Source: Glycine soja
Taxonomy: Eukaryota > Streptophyta > Magnoliopsida > Fabales > Fabaceae
Length of the DNA stretch: 64,000 nucleotides
Direction: 5' to 3'
NCBI RefSeq assembly: GCF_004193775.1
Contig: NC_041008.1
Coordinates: forward strand, 11,055,731 to 11,119,730
Shown: positions 9,281 through 21,140 of the stretch, one piece after another
Position numbering within the stretch: the first letter of the stretch is position 1
How the letters are laid out: each line of letters begins with the position of its first letter
The notes under the pieces: generated by a model
Seen by the model: the letters and a program-made list of their open reading frames with translations, nothing else
Database searches by the model: none
What the model was told of the DNA's origin: nothing
Position numbers and translations under genes: made by a program

Positions 9281-11134
9281 ATGAGAGGTATATCTGCAGG
9301 GGAAAATCTTGTTCCCTTGAAACTAGAGATCGAACAACAACCAGAAGGAATAACGCTGCAAGAAGAAGGAGAGAACAATAAAAGTTGTAGGGTAATCAAG
9401 GAGAGAGATGACCTTCATTTGAATCATCATCTCTCTCTCATGTGACCAACCCACATCCTTTCTCTGAAGAATGCATCATGGCGAAAGATCGTCCAAAGAG
9501 GATGACGTTGGGGGATTTCTCTAGCTTTGCTACACCTCAGTACTTCACCAGCATAGCTAGACGGGATGTTCAAGCGGCCAACATCATATATCCACATTCC
9601 TTCATCCAGTTGATCCAGGGGAATTTATTCCACGGCCTACTGAGTGAAGATTCGTACGCACACCTTGCCACATACATCGAGATCTATAACACGGTGAAGA
9701 TTGCAAGAGTTCCAGAAGATGTCATCCGCCTCAACCTATTCTCTTTCTCCTTGGTCGGTGAACCAAAAAGAGGGCTTCACTCATTTAAAGGGAATAGCCT
9801 ACGGACATGGGAAAAGGTGGTGGAGAAGTTCCTAAAGAAGTACTTCCCGGAGTCCAAAACAGCTGAGGGGAAGGTGGAAATCTCATCCTTCCACCAACAC
9901 CCTGACGAATCACTGAGTGAAGCACTAGATCACTTCCATTGGTTGCTCTAAAAGACTCCTACACATGGGTTCAACGATCTAGTCCAGTTCAACATCTTCA
10001 TTGATGGCTTATGACACTATTCGAAGCAGCTCCTAGATGCCTCCGTTGGTGGGAAGATCAAGCTGAAGACTCCAGAAGAAGCCATGGAGTTGATAAAGAA
10101 TATGGCAGCCAGCGATCACGCCATTCTTCATGATTGAGCCTACACACCTGCAAAGAAAATCCTTCTTGAGCTCACTTCTTAAGATGCTATACTGGCTCAA
10201 AATAAGCTCCTGGCCAAAGACCTTAGAGACCCTCACAGCAACTCTGAGTAATCTCCCTCAATAGTTGCATGTAGTGCAACCTTCTCCATCTTCAGTCATT
10301 CATATTGGGAGATGCAACATCTGTGGTGGTACTCACGAGTTAGGCTCATGCATGGTCCAAGATGACGCATTTAACAAAGTTAACTACATGGGCAGTCAGA
10401 ATCATTAAGGATTCCATCAAGGAGGTCAACCAGGATTCCATCAAGGAGGACCACCAGGATTCAATCAGAGAGGAAATTTCTCTCAAGGCCAAGGTTAAAG
10501 ATCCCATCCTGGGAATAATTTCAACCAAGGAGGTTCGTCTCATCCCATCCTGGGAATAATTTCAACCAAGGAGGTTCATCTTATTAGCCTCCCAGCCAAT
10601 ATCCTAGCCTATATGAGAAAACCACTAGGTTGGAAGAAGTGATGGCGCAGTTCATGCAAACTACCTTGTGACAGCAAAAGAGTATTGATTCAACAATCAG
10701 GAATCTTGAGGTACAAATAGGCCAATTAGCTAAGCAAATGACTGAAAGACCCATTTGGAACCTTTGGGGTCAATATTGAGATGAATCCCAAAGAGGAATG
10801 CAAGGTAATTTTCACTAGGAGGGAAAGTGCTAAGAAAGAAAAGAGAATTGAGGAGGATCTGAGTAATGAGGAAGGAGAAAAGAAAAAGAGAGAAGAGGGA
10901 GAAAAGGATAAGAGTAAGGAGAGTGCTGATGAGGTCTCAGCCACTAAGATGAAGACCAATAACCAGTTAGTTCGGAAGGCTAGAAAGGAGATACCCTCAG
11001 TCCTAGTGAAGAATGTTCCATATCCCTTGGTGCCATCAAAGAATGACAATGAGCGATACTTTACAGTAAATGCCTTCATATACCAAATTCCTGAAGAACT
11101 TTTGCACAAAGAAAGGGAAATATATCAACAATAA
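9281..11134 (+). pseudogene. gag: Athila-type gag remnant of element A
   Basis: A broken capsid gene. A first frame opens at 9281 (MRGISAGENLV) and stops at 9440. The central capsid region continues in another frame at 9442-9951 (ends LDHFHWLL), then goes on with several in-frame stops. A zinc-knuckle-like motif CNICGGTHELGSC (CX2CX3HX4C) lies at 10313-10351, followed by Gln/Gly-rich repeats. A Lys/Glu-rich linker (10781-11134, for example EEGEKKKREEGEK) leads to the protease. At least two shifts and several stops rule out a functional protein. A 41-bp tandem duplication at 10501-10580 adds another shift. Confidence 0.8.
10501..10580. repeat. 41-bp tandem duplication in gag of element A
   Basis: ATCCCATCCTGGGAATAATT recurs at 10501 and 10542 with nearly identical following sequence. 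The period of 41 is not a multiple of three, so the second copy is read in a different frame. Confidence 0.85.
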
Positions 11135-11700
11135 GAGCATAGTGGTAGAGGGCAATTGCAGTGCAGTGATCCAAAGGAAGCCACCACATAAGCTCAAAGA
11201 TCCAGGAAATGTGACCATCCCATGCTCTATTGGGGATGTGTCCATAGGGAAGGCTCTCATTGACCTAGGAGCAAGCATCAACTTGATGACCCTGTTCATG
11301 TGCTAACGAATTAGAAATCTGAAGATAGCTCTTACGGGGATGACACTCTAGCTAGCAGATCGTTCCATCACAAGACCATTCAAGGTAGTTGAAGATGTCT
11401 TGGTCAAAATCCACCAACTCATTCTTCCGGTGGACTTTGTAATCATGGAAATTGAAGAAGATGTTGAGATCCCCTTGATTGTAGGTCGTCCATTCATGTT
11501 GACTACAAAGTGTATTGCAGACATGGGTAATGGAAACTTGGAGATGAATGTGGAGGACTAGAAAGCCACCTTCAACTTGTTTGAGGCGATAAAGCACCCT
11601 AGTAATAGCAAGACTTGTTTTAAGGTGGAGGAAATTGAGAAAAAAATAATCTTGTTGGGGGCACCTAAATTCTATGTTTCTATAAGAAGATGAAACCAAG
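11070..11700 (+). pseudogene. Aspartic protease remnant of element A
   Basis: Translation gives a retropepsin-like region with the active-site motif DLGASINLM near 11260-11290, and downstream the motif PLIVGRPFM near 11475. A linker with NLFEAIKHP follows. In-frame stops occur after the active site (near 11303), near 11350 and near 11560. The catalytic motif itself is intact, unlike its homolog in element B (14844-14855). Confidence 0.78.
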
Positions 11701-11740
11701 CTAGTTGTGAATCCTGCAGACTCTTCTAGTGTCTTCATAG

Positions 11741-12132
11741 GGCCAAAACAGGCAAGACCCGAGCCACTCCAGACATTCCAGCAGCTCCTCCACTAGCGGT
11801 CCCTCCTCTAGACGTCTCTCCTCCACCTACCAGCCAGACCTTTATGCCTTTTTCTCTGCCAGAGAAACCCCTCCCTATGTTGCATAACCTCTACCATGGC
11901 CAGTACCTACAGATGCAGAGCCTCCACCATCTCTCCCTCCAACAGCCGGTGATGACACTAGAGGTATTCCTAGCCCAGGATGCTTGGCTAGGAGTCCAAC
12001 TTCCTTCTGTTAGGGGATTGACACCTCTGGTGTTGCTAATGATGACGTCGTAGATGTCAATACTGATGATGATTATGTTGCGAATATCAGTGATGCTCAT
12101 AGAGCTTAGGATCTAGGTCCCACACAGGATTG
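11741..12132 (+). pseudogene. Tail of the envelope-like ORF, element A
   Basis: Directly after the protease linker lies Pro/Ser-rich coding-like sequence (11744 onward) clearly homologous to 21945-22323 of element B. Shared order: GCCACTCCAGA, a TCCCTCCTC run, CAGCCGGTGATG/CAGCCAGTCATG, then a GATGATGATGTTGC-type acidic run ending at a common GGATTGAGGCCA. Only the C-terminal end of the ORF remains. It marks the downstream border of the internal deletion. Confidence 0.65.
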
Positions 12133-13460
12133 AGGCCATTATGACCAGGATTTTTTCTTTATATTTCTTTTATTTAATTTTTCTTTTTCTTTATTTTAAT
12201 TTTATCAGTTAATTCCAATAGTTTAATTTCATTAATTGAATAAAAAATTGCATGATAGAGACTTAGGAAATCATTAATTGGCCACGACTTGTTCTAGATG
12301 AATTGATGAATGAGATATACTGTGTACTGATTGAGAAAATTCTGATTCTTGTGTGAGCAGGCGTTATTGTGAGTGATGAAGTATGAATCGAAAGCACAAG
12401 AGTGAAGATGTTAGCATGTCTGAATGGAAATCATGGTATGGTAAGCTAAGTACTTCATAAATGTTCGGTGAGTTGTGCGAACCTTTGATTGTGAAAGAAC
12501 GATTGTCTTTAAACTTTCTGATTTTGCATGATTCTTAGACTATTTGAGTATATACAGAATGTGGAAATGATCAAGGCCTTGTTTGTATTAAATTGTTTCA
12601 GCCACTTAGCCATATAGCCACCCTATCATGAATTAATACATCCATTGCACCCTGTTGAGCCTAATGTGAATAAATTGCCATTGAAACCCAAGCCGAATGA
12701 AAGTGATATTGAATAACTACCCTATCTTAGGTTGTAGGAGAACACGTATGGGTTAAGACAAATTTGCCCCTAATTTGGGGGAGGATTCTTGGGTGATTTT
12801 TGTTGCACGGACATTAATAATAGCACATAACCAAAGGTAAATTGTAGCATGTGATTAGTTGTTATAGTGCCATTGTTAGTTCAAAAGAAAAAAAGAAAAA
12901 AAGTGTATTTCAAATAAAGAGATGAAAGCAACTAAGGGCCAAAATTTTTTATGTGTTGTTAATGGTAGAAAACATAGAAGTTGGGGCTGTGAAATATTAG
13001 CCAATGGTTATCAGGAAAATTTCGGTGTGTGCTCTCTTAGAACCTAACTTTGAATCCAAAGAAAAACCATGAGTTCCTTGTTAGCCCGACCACGTTACAA
13101 GCCTAAAAAGTTTTAGTGATCCACAATATGTGTGTATGATTACATTAACTGAGATTAAGTGCAAAGTTGGGAATATTATTTTCAGTTGTTGGATTAAAAG
13201 CACTTTTAGTTGAGACACTTGTACGCTGAGGGAAACACTAACCTTGTGAGGAATGAAGTGTGGTATGCCTGCCTTGATGAAGCTTTTACTTGTTAACCTT
13301 TTTCATCTCTATGTGCATTCCTTCATGCTTCGATCACAAGATCAAGAAAAATGCAAGCCCAGGGTCAGTCATTGAAAGGTTTGAAAAGGTTGCGTAGTTA
13401 TCTCATGTGTTGGTACATTCAAAACTTGTCTTTTGCTTGAGGACAAGCAAAGATTTGAAT
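12133..13460 (+). other. 3' untranslated region of element A
   Basis: No coding capacity is seen. The stretch is homologous to 22324-23533 plus 24849-25050 of element B, including TTGTGAGGAATGAAG and GCTTGAGGACAAGCAAAG just before the purine tract. It is an element end region, not host DNA. Confidence 0.75.
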
Positions 13461-13470
13461 TTGGGGGAGT
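13461..13470 (+). other. Polypurine tract of element A
   Basis: TTGGGGGAGT lies immediately before the 3' LTR start TGATAACT. The same arrangement occurs in element B at 25047-25057. It is the expected plus-strand primer site. Confidence 0.85.
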
Positions 13471-14693
13471 TGATAACTGTGAAATTTGAGTTAATTTGAT
13501 AGTCAATTTTGGCTAATACTGATTGTAATTTCTTCACTTTACTATTGTTTTTAATGGAATAATGAATAAATTAACATCTTTGTATTTTTTTATTAGTAGA
13601 AATCAAAAGAAGAAGATTTCAAGTGCTTTAGAGCAAAATTGATGCAAAAACTGAAGAAAAAGCCTTGAAGAAAAGTTGGAAAGATTGGACAGCTCACTCA
13701 GCGTGCAATCTAGGCTTAGCGTGCACTCCAGGCTTAACACGAAGAAAGCCCACATTGAAGCCCAAAGTCGCTCTTAGCGTGAAGTGAGTGTGAAAAGTAA
13801 GTTAAATGGAGCCTCTATAAGAAAGATGAAGTAGAAGGGAAAGACACGCCGAGTCTCAGAGAGCCTGAGTCTATCCCTAAGGGGAAACCCTCCTTCTTTA
13901 GCCATTCCCCTCTTTCTTTCTTCTAGTCATCCAACCCCTTCTTCCATCCATATTAGCCCCTGAAGTGTAAAGCCTCTCATGGCTATGAAAGGCTAAACCC
14001 CTTTTGTTGGGAGCCCAGAGGCCAAACTCCTGTAATGTAATTCTTTCCCACCATCTATTTAATGCAATTTTTTTTCTATTACTCTTCTCTGTGCTTTTTT
14101 GTTATTATGGCTTGATCATACATATGATGTTTAGAGTGTAGTGCATTGAAAAATGGTTATTTTCTAAAGAACTGTGGAAGGGTATCTAAATAAATTCATT
14201 GCTAGAAATAGATTGACATTTGTTTTGCCCAATAATGTTTGCATCTCTTATCTTAAGGTGGTTTGTTATTTGTATCTCTACAAAGAAATTTGGGGGAAAA
14301 GGATAAATAAACTAGGCTCTTGGTGTGGGAAACCAAAGATAGAGTAATTCAGTAGATGCGGGTGGAAACAAGAATTTCATTAGATAGAGAAAATCTTTTA
14401 CATTGCATTATAAGTAGTTTTGACATGCTAGGCCCCAACATTATAACACTCTGATTTCATCTTTTTGTATTTAAATTATTATTTAATTTTTTCTCGTTAT
14501 CTTTTTCTTTGCCTTATTCCAAATTTCACACTCTCAATTCCCTATCTTTTCTTCTTCTACTTCTTCTTATTGCTTAATAATTAGACTTGCATCACTTAAG
14601 TACAACCAAAGTCCTTGTGGATTCGACACTTGGACTTCCATTTTAATCTTTACTACTTGTGGTAAAATTGGTACACTTGCCAATAAGTTAACA
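13471..14693 (+). repeat. 3' LTR of element A
   Basis: Starts TGATAACTGTG and ends AAGTTAACA. It is collinear with 7843-9048 but carries about 30 extra bases near 13700-13740 with GGCTTAGCG-type motifs. The right flank AAAGAGAAATAC is protease-linker sequence of element B. Confidence 0.9.
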
Positions 14694-15430
14694 AAAGAGA
14701 AATACATCAACAATGAGAGCATTGTGGTAGAGGGTAATTGTAGTGTTGTGATTTAGAGAATTCTACCACAAAAATTCAAAGATCTCAAAAGTGTTACCAT
14801 CCCCTACTCTATTGGGACGGTGTTAGTAGACAAAGTTCTCTTTGATTTGAGGGTGAGCATCAATCTGATGTCTCTCTCTATGTGCTGGAGAATTGAGAAC
14901 CTGAAGATTGCCCCAACCCGAATGACTCTTCAACTAGCAGACTGCTCTATCGCCGAGCTAGATGGTTTAGTTGAAGACGTGCTGGTTAAGGTTCGCTAGT
15001 TCAATTTTCCTGTAGATTTTGTGATCATGGACATAGAGGAGGACTTAGACATTCCCTTGATCTTGGGTCATCCATTCATGCTTACGGCCAAATGTATTGT
15101 GGACATGGGGAATGGTAATCTAGAAATAAGTGTGGAGGACCAAAAGGAGACCTTCAATTTGTTTGAAGCGATAAAGCACCCTAATGATAGCGCTTCAAGT
15201 TAGAGGCAGTTGGGCAAGAAGCTGACCTTGCTATGCAGCGCTTGACCATTCATTCACCATTGGAAAAGGCTTTAATGAATGCTATTGATTGCCTGACCAA
15301 TGAGGAGGAGAAAGATCTTAGGGCTTGTATAGAAGATTTAGTGACAGATTGAAGGAGATTCCCCTAGGGGAATATGCCTTTCAAGAATTGAAGAAAGATA
15401 ATGTAGTAGAGAAGCCTTAAGTAGAATTAA
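14694..15430 (+). pseudogene. Protease and linker remnant of element B
   Basis: Homologous to 11113-11640 of element A. The active-site motif that is DLGAS in A reads DLRVS here (codons at 14844-14858), so a catalytic-site glycine and alanine are replaced. An open stretch at 15021-15203 carries PLILGHPFM. The linker continues in another frame (ADLAMQRLTIHSPLEKALM) with stops near 15350 and 15418. Confidence 0.75.
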
Positions 15431-16914
15431 AGGTCTTTCCCGCTCACTTGGAGTATGTTTTTTTTGAGGAAAATGATGCTAAGCTTGTAATGATCAGTAT
15501 TGATTTAACATCAGATGAAGAGGAACGATTAGTAGAGGTGCTCAGAAAGTATAAGGCAACCATTGGTTGGCATATCTCCGATCTCAAGGGGATTAGCCCT
15601 TCATAATGCATGCACAAAATCATGATGAAGACTGATTATGGACCAGTGAGGCAACCGCAGAGGAGACTTAATCCATCCATGAAGGAAGAGGTGTGGAAGG
15701 AAGTCCTCAAGCTACTTGAAGCAGAGCTTATCTATCCCATCTTTGACAGTGCTTGGGTGAGCCCAGTCAGAGTGGTACCCAAGAAAGGCGATATGATTGT
15801 GGTCCGGAATGACAAAAATGACCTAATCCCTACACGGACCATCACGGGATGGAGAATGTGCATAGATTACCGCATGCTCAATGATGCCATAAGGAATGAT
15901 CACTTCCCTCTGCCATTCCTTAACCAGTTGTTAGAGCAGCTAACTAGACATGCTTTTTATTATTTCTTGGATGGTTATTTGGGGTATAATGAGATTGCAG
16001 TGGACCCCGAGGAACAAGCAAATACTGCTTTTACATGCCCTTTTGGTATTTTTGCCTATAGAAAGATGCCATTTGGGTTATGTAATTCCCCAGCCACCTT
16101 CCAGAGGTGTATGCTAGCCATTTTTGCTGATATGGTAGAGAAATGCATCGAACTGTTCATGGATGATTTTTTAGTCTTCGGTCCTTCCTTTGACTATTGC
16201 CTCACCAATCTAGAATCGGTGCTGCAGCATTGTGTAGAGACTAATCTGATGCTAAAGTGGGAGAAATGTCATTTCATGGTCCATGAAGGGATAGTTTTGG
16301 GCCATAAGATCTCAGCTAGAGGGATTGAAATAGACAGAACTAAAATTGATGTTATTGAGAAGTTGCCTCCACCAGTTAATGTAAAGGGCATTCGGGGTTT
16401 CCTTGGACATGTCGGCTTTTATCGGCTTAAATTTGATGAAGAGTACCTGACAACCTTTCAGACTCTAAAGGAAAGGCTTGTGTACGCTCCTGTAATAGTG
16501 GCCCCTGATTGGAGCCAAGAATTTGAGCTAATGTGTGATGCTAGTGCTTATGTAGTTGGTGCAATATTAGAAAAATGAAAGGATAAGGTGTTCCATTCTA
16601 TTTATTATGCCAGCAAGGTCCTAAACAATGCACAATTGAATTATACAACTATTGAAAAGGAGATGCTGACAATTGTTTATGCATTGGAGAAGTTCATGTC
16701 ATACTTGGTTGGCTCCAGGGTCGTTATTTTTACTAATCATGCGGCAAAAAAATACCTTCTCACAAAGATTGATTCAAAGCCAAGGCTAATTAGATGGGTA
16801 CTTTAGCTCCAAGAATTTGATATATTGATTAAAGACAATAAGAGGTTCTAGAACTTGGTGGCTGATCAGCTATCTAGGTTGGTCAATGAAGAAGTCACTC
16901 AAGAGGAGCAAGAG
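15431..16914 (+). pseudogene. pol: Reverse transcriptase and RNase H remnant of element B
   Basis: Reading begins with AHLEYVFFEE near 15440; a stop lies at 15604, just before the long open part 15610-16578. RT motifs are clear: SAWVSPVRVVPKKG, GWRMCIDYRMLN, PFGLCNSPATFQRCM, FMDDFLVFG (the catalytic DD pair, near 16157-16180) and LGHKIS. After GHVGFYR about 20 residues expected in the family are missing. RNase H follows: a CDASAYVVGAILEK motif, a stop at 16576-16578, [18 protein letters not shown] in the next open part (16588-16806), and further stops at 16804 and 16849. The Athila-type order RT then RNase H fits Ty3/gypsy. Inactive. Confidence 0.88.
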
Positions 16915-17577
16915 ATCCAGGATGTCAAGCATAAGGTTGCTTCACCTCATCATCCCCAAACAAATGGTCAAGTCGAGGTATCCAACAGAGAACTAAAGAA
17001 GATTCTGGAGAAGACTGTGGCTTCCTCGAGAAAGGATTGGGCCGTGAAGTTGGATGATGCCCTATGGGCTTATAGTACTACCTTCAAGACTCCCATTCGA
17101 TTATTCCCATTTCAAATGGTTTATGGGAAGGCTTGTCATCTGTCAGTGAAAATGGAGCATAGGGCTTACTAGGCCCTCAAATTCCTCAATTTTGATGAAT
17201 CTTTATCCGGTGAATAGCAAAAAATGCAGCTTCTAGAGTTGGAGGAAATGACACTCAATGTCTATGAATCCTCCAAGATTTATAAGCAAAAGATAAAGGC
17301 ATACCATGATCGGAAACTACTAAAGAGGAACTTCCAGCTTGGACAACAAGTGTTGTTGTTCAATTCCCGACTAAATCTTTTTCCTAAAAGACTTAAGTCC
17401 AAGTGGTCTAGCCCCTTCACAATCAAATATGTGAAGCCCTATGAAGCTATTGAATTGATGGATCCTTCATCTACTGACCCAGAGCAGAGCTGGATTATGA
17501 ATGGCCAAAGGTTGAAGATCTACAATGGTGGCAATATTGAGAGATTGACCACCATCATCCACCTCCAAGACCCATGA
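16915..17577 (+). pseudogene. Integrase C-terminal half remnant of element B
   Basis: Right after the RNase H end (about 16920) the frame jumps into the last part of the integrase core, [16 protein letters not shown], which carries the final catalytic glutamate. The zinc-binding domain and the first catalytic Asp region are missing. The C-terminal domain follows (FQLGQQVLLFNSRLNLFPKRLKSKWSSPF), with stops at 17170 and 17216. It ends at 17577 with the Athila-like tail GQRLKIYNGG. Confidence 0.82.
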
Positions 17578-18906
17578 AGGTTTCTTATGTCAAGCTAGTG
17601 ACATTAAAGAAGCGCTTACTGGGAAGCAACTCGGGATTTCTAACCTTACCTTTCTTTTCCTTATGTTACATTGTGTGCTTTTATGTTTCTTGTTAATTCT
17701 TATGTGTGTGGATCTTGAGTTAGACTAATTGTGTTTTAATTTTCAATAATGGTGCAAGCTTGTTGTTGCTATCATGTGATGTGAACAACCTTAGGAATGT
17801 ATGCACGTGTGGAATTGATTAAGTGTTGGTGTAGAGTTGTTAATCTTAGGTTTTGGAAATTGTCATCATGCGCTATGCGTGTAGTTGCGTGCTAAGCACG
17901 TATGTATTGTTGCGAGAGACACACTTAGCGCATGATAGCTCGCTAAGCGCACATAAACTCTCGCTAAGTGCAAAGAGCCATGCTGAGCCCAAAAATCTCT
18001 ATGCATGGAGTCATTTCAAATTGGGCTCAGAACAAGATAGCCTACTAAGCACCCCAAAACTCTCGCTAAGTGCGATGCATTGTGCGAAGCTCAAAATCCC
18101 CTATGTCTGGAATTATTTCAAATTGGGCTTAGAGCACCTAATACGCAAAGCCCAAATTCCTCTCTGTCTGGAGCTTCCATGTATTGGGCTTAGCGTGCTA
18201 AGCGCACACTTACTATCATGCTAAGTGCTATTAACGCGCTAAGCCACTATGTGCCTCTAGAACTGCCATCAATTAATTTGCTAAGCGCAAGATCACAGGC
18301 TAAGCGAGCCACCTATGCTTGCTAAGCGCGAGATGGTCTACTAAGCGAATGTTACAGGGCAATTTCAACTGCAAATCTCGTTAAGCTAGACCAGTGGCAC
18401 TAAGCCCAAAACCTTCTTGGGTTTGGAATTTCACAAATTGGACTTAGCGAGCACACTCGTCCTAAGCGTGAGTTTAGTAGTAAAAAAAATTGAAATTCAA
18501 ATAAAAGTTGAGAGCAAAGACCAAAGGACGTCGTCCTTGGTGCGCTAAGCAAGTCACGTTCGCCAAGCGTGGGACCATTAATGCAACTGTAACTGCCAGG
18601 CCGCACGCTAAGCGCAATGCTCATGCTAAGCGCGAAGGCCATAACTATAAGCAGTTTCGTAAACTGCCCTATCCCCTTAACCCACTTTTCCCCTTTCATT
18701 TTTTTTCTTTCCACAAAATTTATCTCTTCCTCAAGCTACACTCTTCTTGTTTCCCATGCTCCCTCTCCTCCTCCATTCCTCTTGTTGATTCCTATTACCC
18801 TAAACACCCAAACTTAGTAAATCTCCAACCTTTTTTTTCTTTTTTTACTTTATCTTATCTTGTTTTCGGGTTTTTGAACATTATGCATTTTGGTTCCCTT
18901 TTCTAC
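17578..18906 (+). other. Non-coding spacer of element B with CGCTAAGC motifs
   Basis: No credible gene. From about 17890 to 18650 it holds scattered copies of the motif GCTAAGCGC and its complement GCGCTTAGC, often around phrases like AAATTGGGCTTAG. These are less regularly paired than in the array from 19198 onward. A pyrimidine-rich stretch (18660-18860) separates the two areas. Confidence 0.6.
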
Positions 18907-19197
18907 CTTTGAGTCATGCATTATGCATTTTGTTCATGTCTTTGCTTGTCTGCATGGTTACTGTATGTGCGTTTGCATGTTAGTTGGTTATTGTTCATGA
19001 GTGCCCTTATGCATTTTCTGCCTTTTATTTTCTGAGCTCATTATGCTTGCACCCTATGGCTTAGCGAGCTCATGCATTTTTGGGTCCACATGAGTTTCTG
19101 GGTTTGTCTAGATGAACTCGCTAAGCTGGCATGTCCCACTTAGTGCCTGTACACGCGAAGCAAGCACACTGATTTTTCTGTTCATTTTTTGTATTTA

Positions 19198-19799
19198 GGC
19201 TTAGTGCCAGTTGCATGCTAAGCCCATGTGTCATTTTACATCACAGTGTCTTTTTGTTTTCATGCATGGGCTTAGCGTCTGCTACGGGCTAAGCTCTAGT
19301 GTCTTTTCATTTTTTGTTGCATGGGCTTAGCGCGCCAGTTATACACTGAGCCCTTATGTCTTTCTATTTCCCCATTTACGGGCTTAGCACACCTCCTTAC
19401 GCTAAGCCCCATTGTCTTTCTGTATTCTATGCATGGGCTTAGTGCCAATAGCGCACTAAACCCTAATGCCTTTCATGTGCCATAGCACAAGCTTAGCCCC
19501 AGTCACGCGCTAAGCCATTCAACGATAAATGCTGCCTCCCTGGGGGCGTAACCTCGTGCTAAGCTGCCACACCCCTGGGGCCCTTTGTCAGGGCTTAGCG
19601 TGCCTCCTCACGCTAAGCCCAATTCCTTCTTTGTCCCATAATTGTGCTTAGCACCCACCAACGCGCACTATGCCCAATTTACCCTGTTTCTGTTCTAATT
19701 TGTACTGAGCTTAGCGAGCATCTCGCATTAAGCCCCATACCTTCTTTTGCTGACCTGTGGCACTAATTGGGCTTAGCATGCAATCTCGCGCTAAGCCCC
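19198..19799. repeat. Array of short inverted repeats, copy 1
   Basis: About eleven units of the form GGGCTTAGCG - 8 to 11 bases - CGCTAAGCCC begin at 19198, 19268, 19323, 19380, 19435, 19489, about 19540 (degraded), 19591, 19645, 19707 and 19769, so most spacings are 54-62 bases. Each could fold into a 9-11-bp stem. Spacers of about 25-30 bases are rich in T and C. No protein coding is seen through the array. Confidence 0.85.
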
Positions 19800-20403
19800 A
19801 CCTTCTTTTTGTAAGACTGGCGCTAAGCGCCTAGATGGCGGCTTAGTGCCCAAACCTTTTTTCTATTTTATTCTCCTTCCATTTTACCTTTTTTACCTAT
19901 GTCATTTATTGTTCATAATTATGTTACTCGTCCTATTTTTTTGTCTTTTTTTGTAGATGGTCTCCAAGAAGTGAAGGACGAGTCCTAGTCGACCACAGGG
20001 GGTGGAGCCCGCATGGGACTCCACCTGCTTTGTCTCCGAGGTCGCCTGGCTCTGCTACTAGGAAAATGTTCACCTTCGAAACATTCTTCCAGAGCAGAAT
20101 GTGGCTCTGCTACCTTTGAGTCATGCATTATGCAATTTGTTCATGTATTTGCTTGTCTGCATGGTTATTGTATACACATTAGTATGTTAGTTGGTTGTTG
20201 TTCATGAGTGCCCTTATGCATTTGTTGCCTTTTATTTTCTGAGCTCGCTATGCCTGCACCCTATGGCTTAGCGAGCTCATGCATTTCTGGGTCCACATGA
20301 GTTTCTAGGTTTGTTCGGATGAACTCGCAAAGCTGGCATGCCACACTTAGCAACTGTACACGCTAAGCGAGCACATTGATTTTTTTGTTCATCTTCTGTA
20401 CTT

Positions 20404-21020
20404 GGGCTTAGTGCTAGTTGCACGCTAAGCCCACGTGTCATTTTACATCCTAGTGTCTTTTTGTTTTCATGCATGGGCTTAGCGTTAGCTACGCGCTAAG
20501 CTCTAGTGTCTTTTCATTTTTTGTTTCATAGGCTTAGCACGCCAATTACACACTAAGCCCCTCTGTCTTTTTATCTCCCCATTTACGGGCTTAGCGCACC
20601 TCTTTACGCTAAACCGCATTCTCTTTCTATAATCTATGCATGGGCTTAGCGCCAATAGTGCACTAAGCCCCAATGCCTTTCGTGTGCCATAGCGCAAGCT
20701 TAACGCCGGTCACGCGCTAAGCCATTCATCGATAAATGCTATCCATGGGGGCCTAACCACACAACCTTGTGCTAAGCCGCCATGCCCCTAGGCCCTTTGT
20801 CTGTTTTGTCTAGATTTAGCGCGCCTCCTTGCACTAAGCCCAATTCCTTCTTTGTCCCATAATTGCGCTTAGCATGCACCAACATGCACTATGCCCCTGT
20901 TACCCTGCTTCTGTTTCAGATTGTATTGAGCTTAGCGAGCATCTCGCACTAAGCCCTATACCTTCTCTATCTGACCTGTTGCATTAATTGGGCTTAGCAT
21001 GCAACCTCGCACTAAGCCCC
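20404..21020. repeat. Array of short inverted repeats, copy 2
   Basis: Second copy of the inverted-repeat array, brought by the 1207-bp tandem duplication. Units begin for example at 20404, 20476, 20531 and 20587. Arms are mutated separately from copy 1, for example GGCTTAGCGTTAGCTACGCGCTAAGC near 20477, written here only in part. Confidence 0.82.
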
Positions 21021-21140
21021 ACCTTCTTTTTGCAAGACTGGCGCTAAGCGCCCAAACCTTTTTGCTATTTTATTCTCCTTCCATGTTACCTTTTTACCTA
21101 TGCCATTTATTGTTCATAATTATGTTACCCGTCCTATTTT

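Larger units (their letters stand above)
7843..14693 (+). mobile_element. Athila-type Ty3/gypsy element A, internally deleted
   Basis: Two LTRs in direct orientation (7843-9048 and 13471-14693) flank a 4.4-kb interior holding gag and protease remnants, then a short envelope-like tail and the 3' untranslated region. RT, RNase H and integrase are entirely missing between about 11740 and 11745, where protease-linked sequence joins a Pro-rich tail homologous to 21940-22323 of element B. A primer binding region follows the 5' LTR and a TTGGGGGAG purine tract precedes the 3' LTR. Flanks are AAAGG (left) and AAAGA (right), a near target duplication. The LTRs differ by about 8 percent by eye over one 200-base stretch, so the insertion is old. 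Confidence 0.85.

Noticed and set aside
17853..18912. Open frames in the motif-rich spacer of element B as novel proteins
   Set aside because: They are made by repetition of CGCTAAGC words, read open on both strands, and show no domain.
19198..21020. Regularly spaced short repeats looking like a CRISPR array
   Set aside because: Units are inverted pairs that vary in sequence with low-complexity spacers, inside a plant retrotransposon. No cas-like genes, and the context is a nuclear plant genome.
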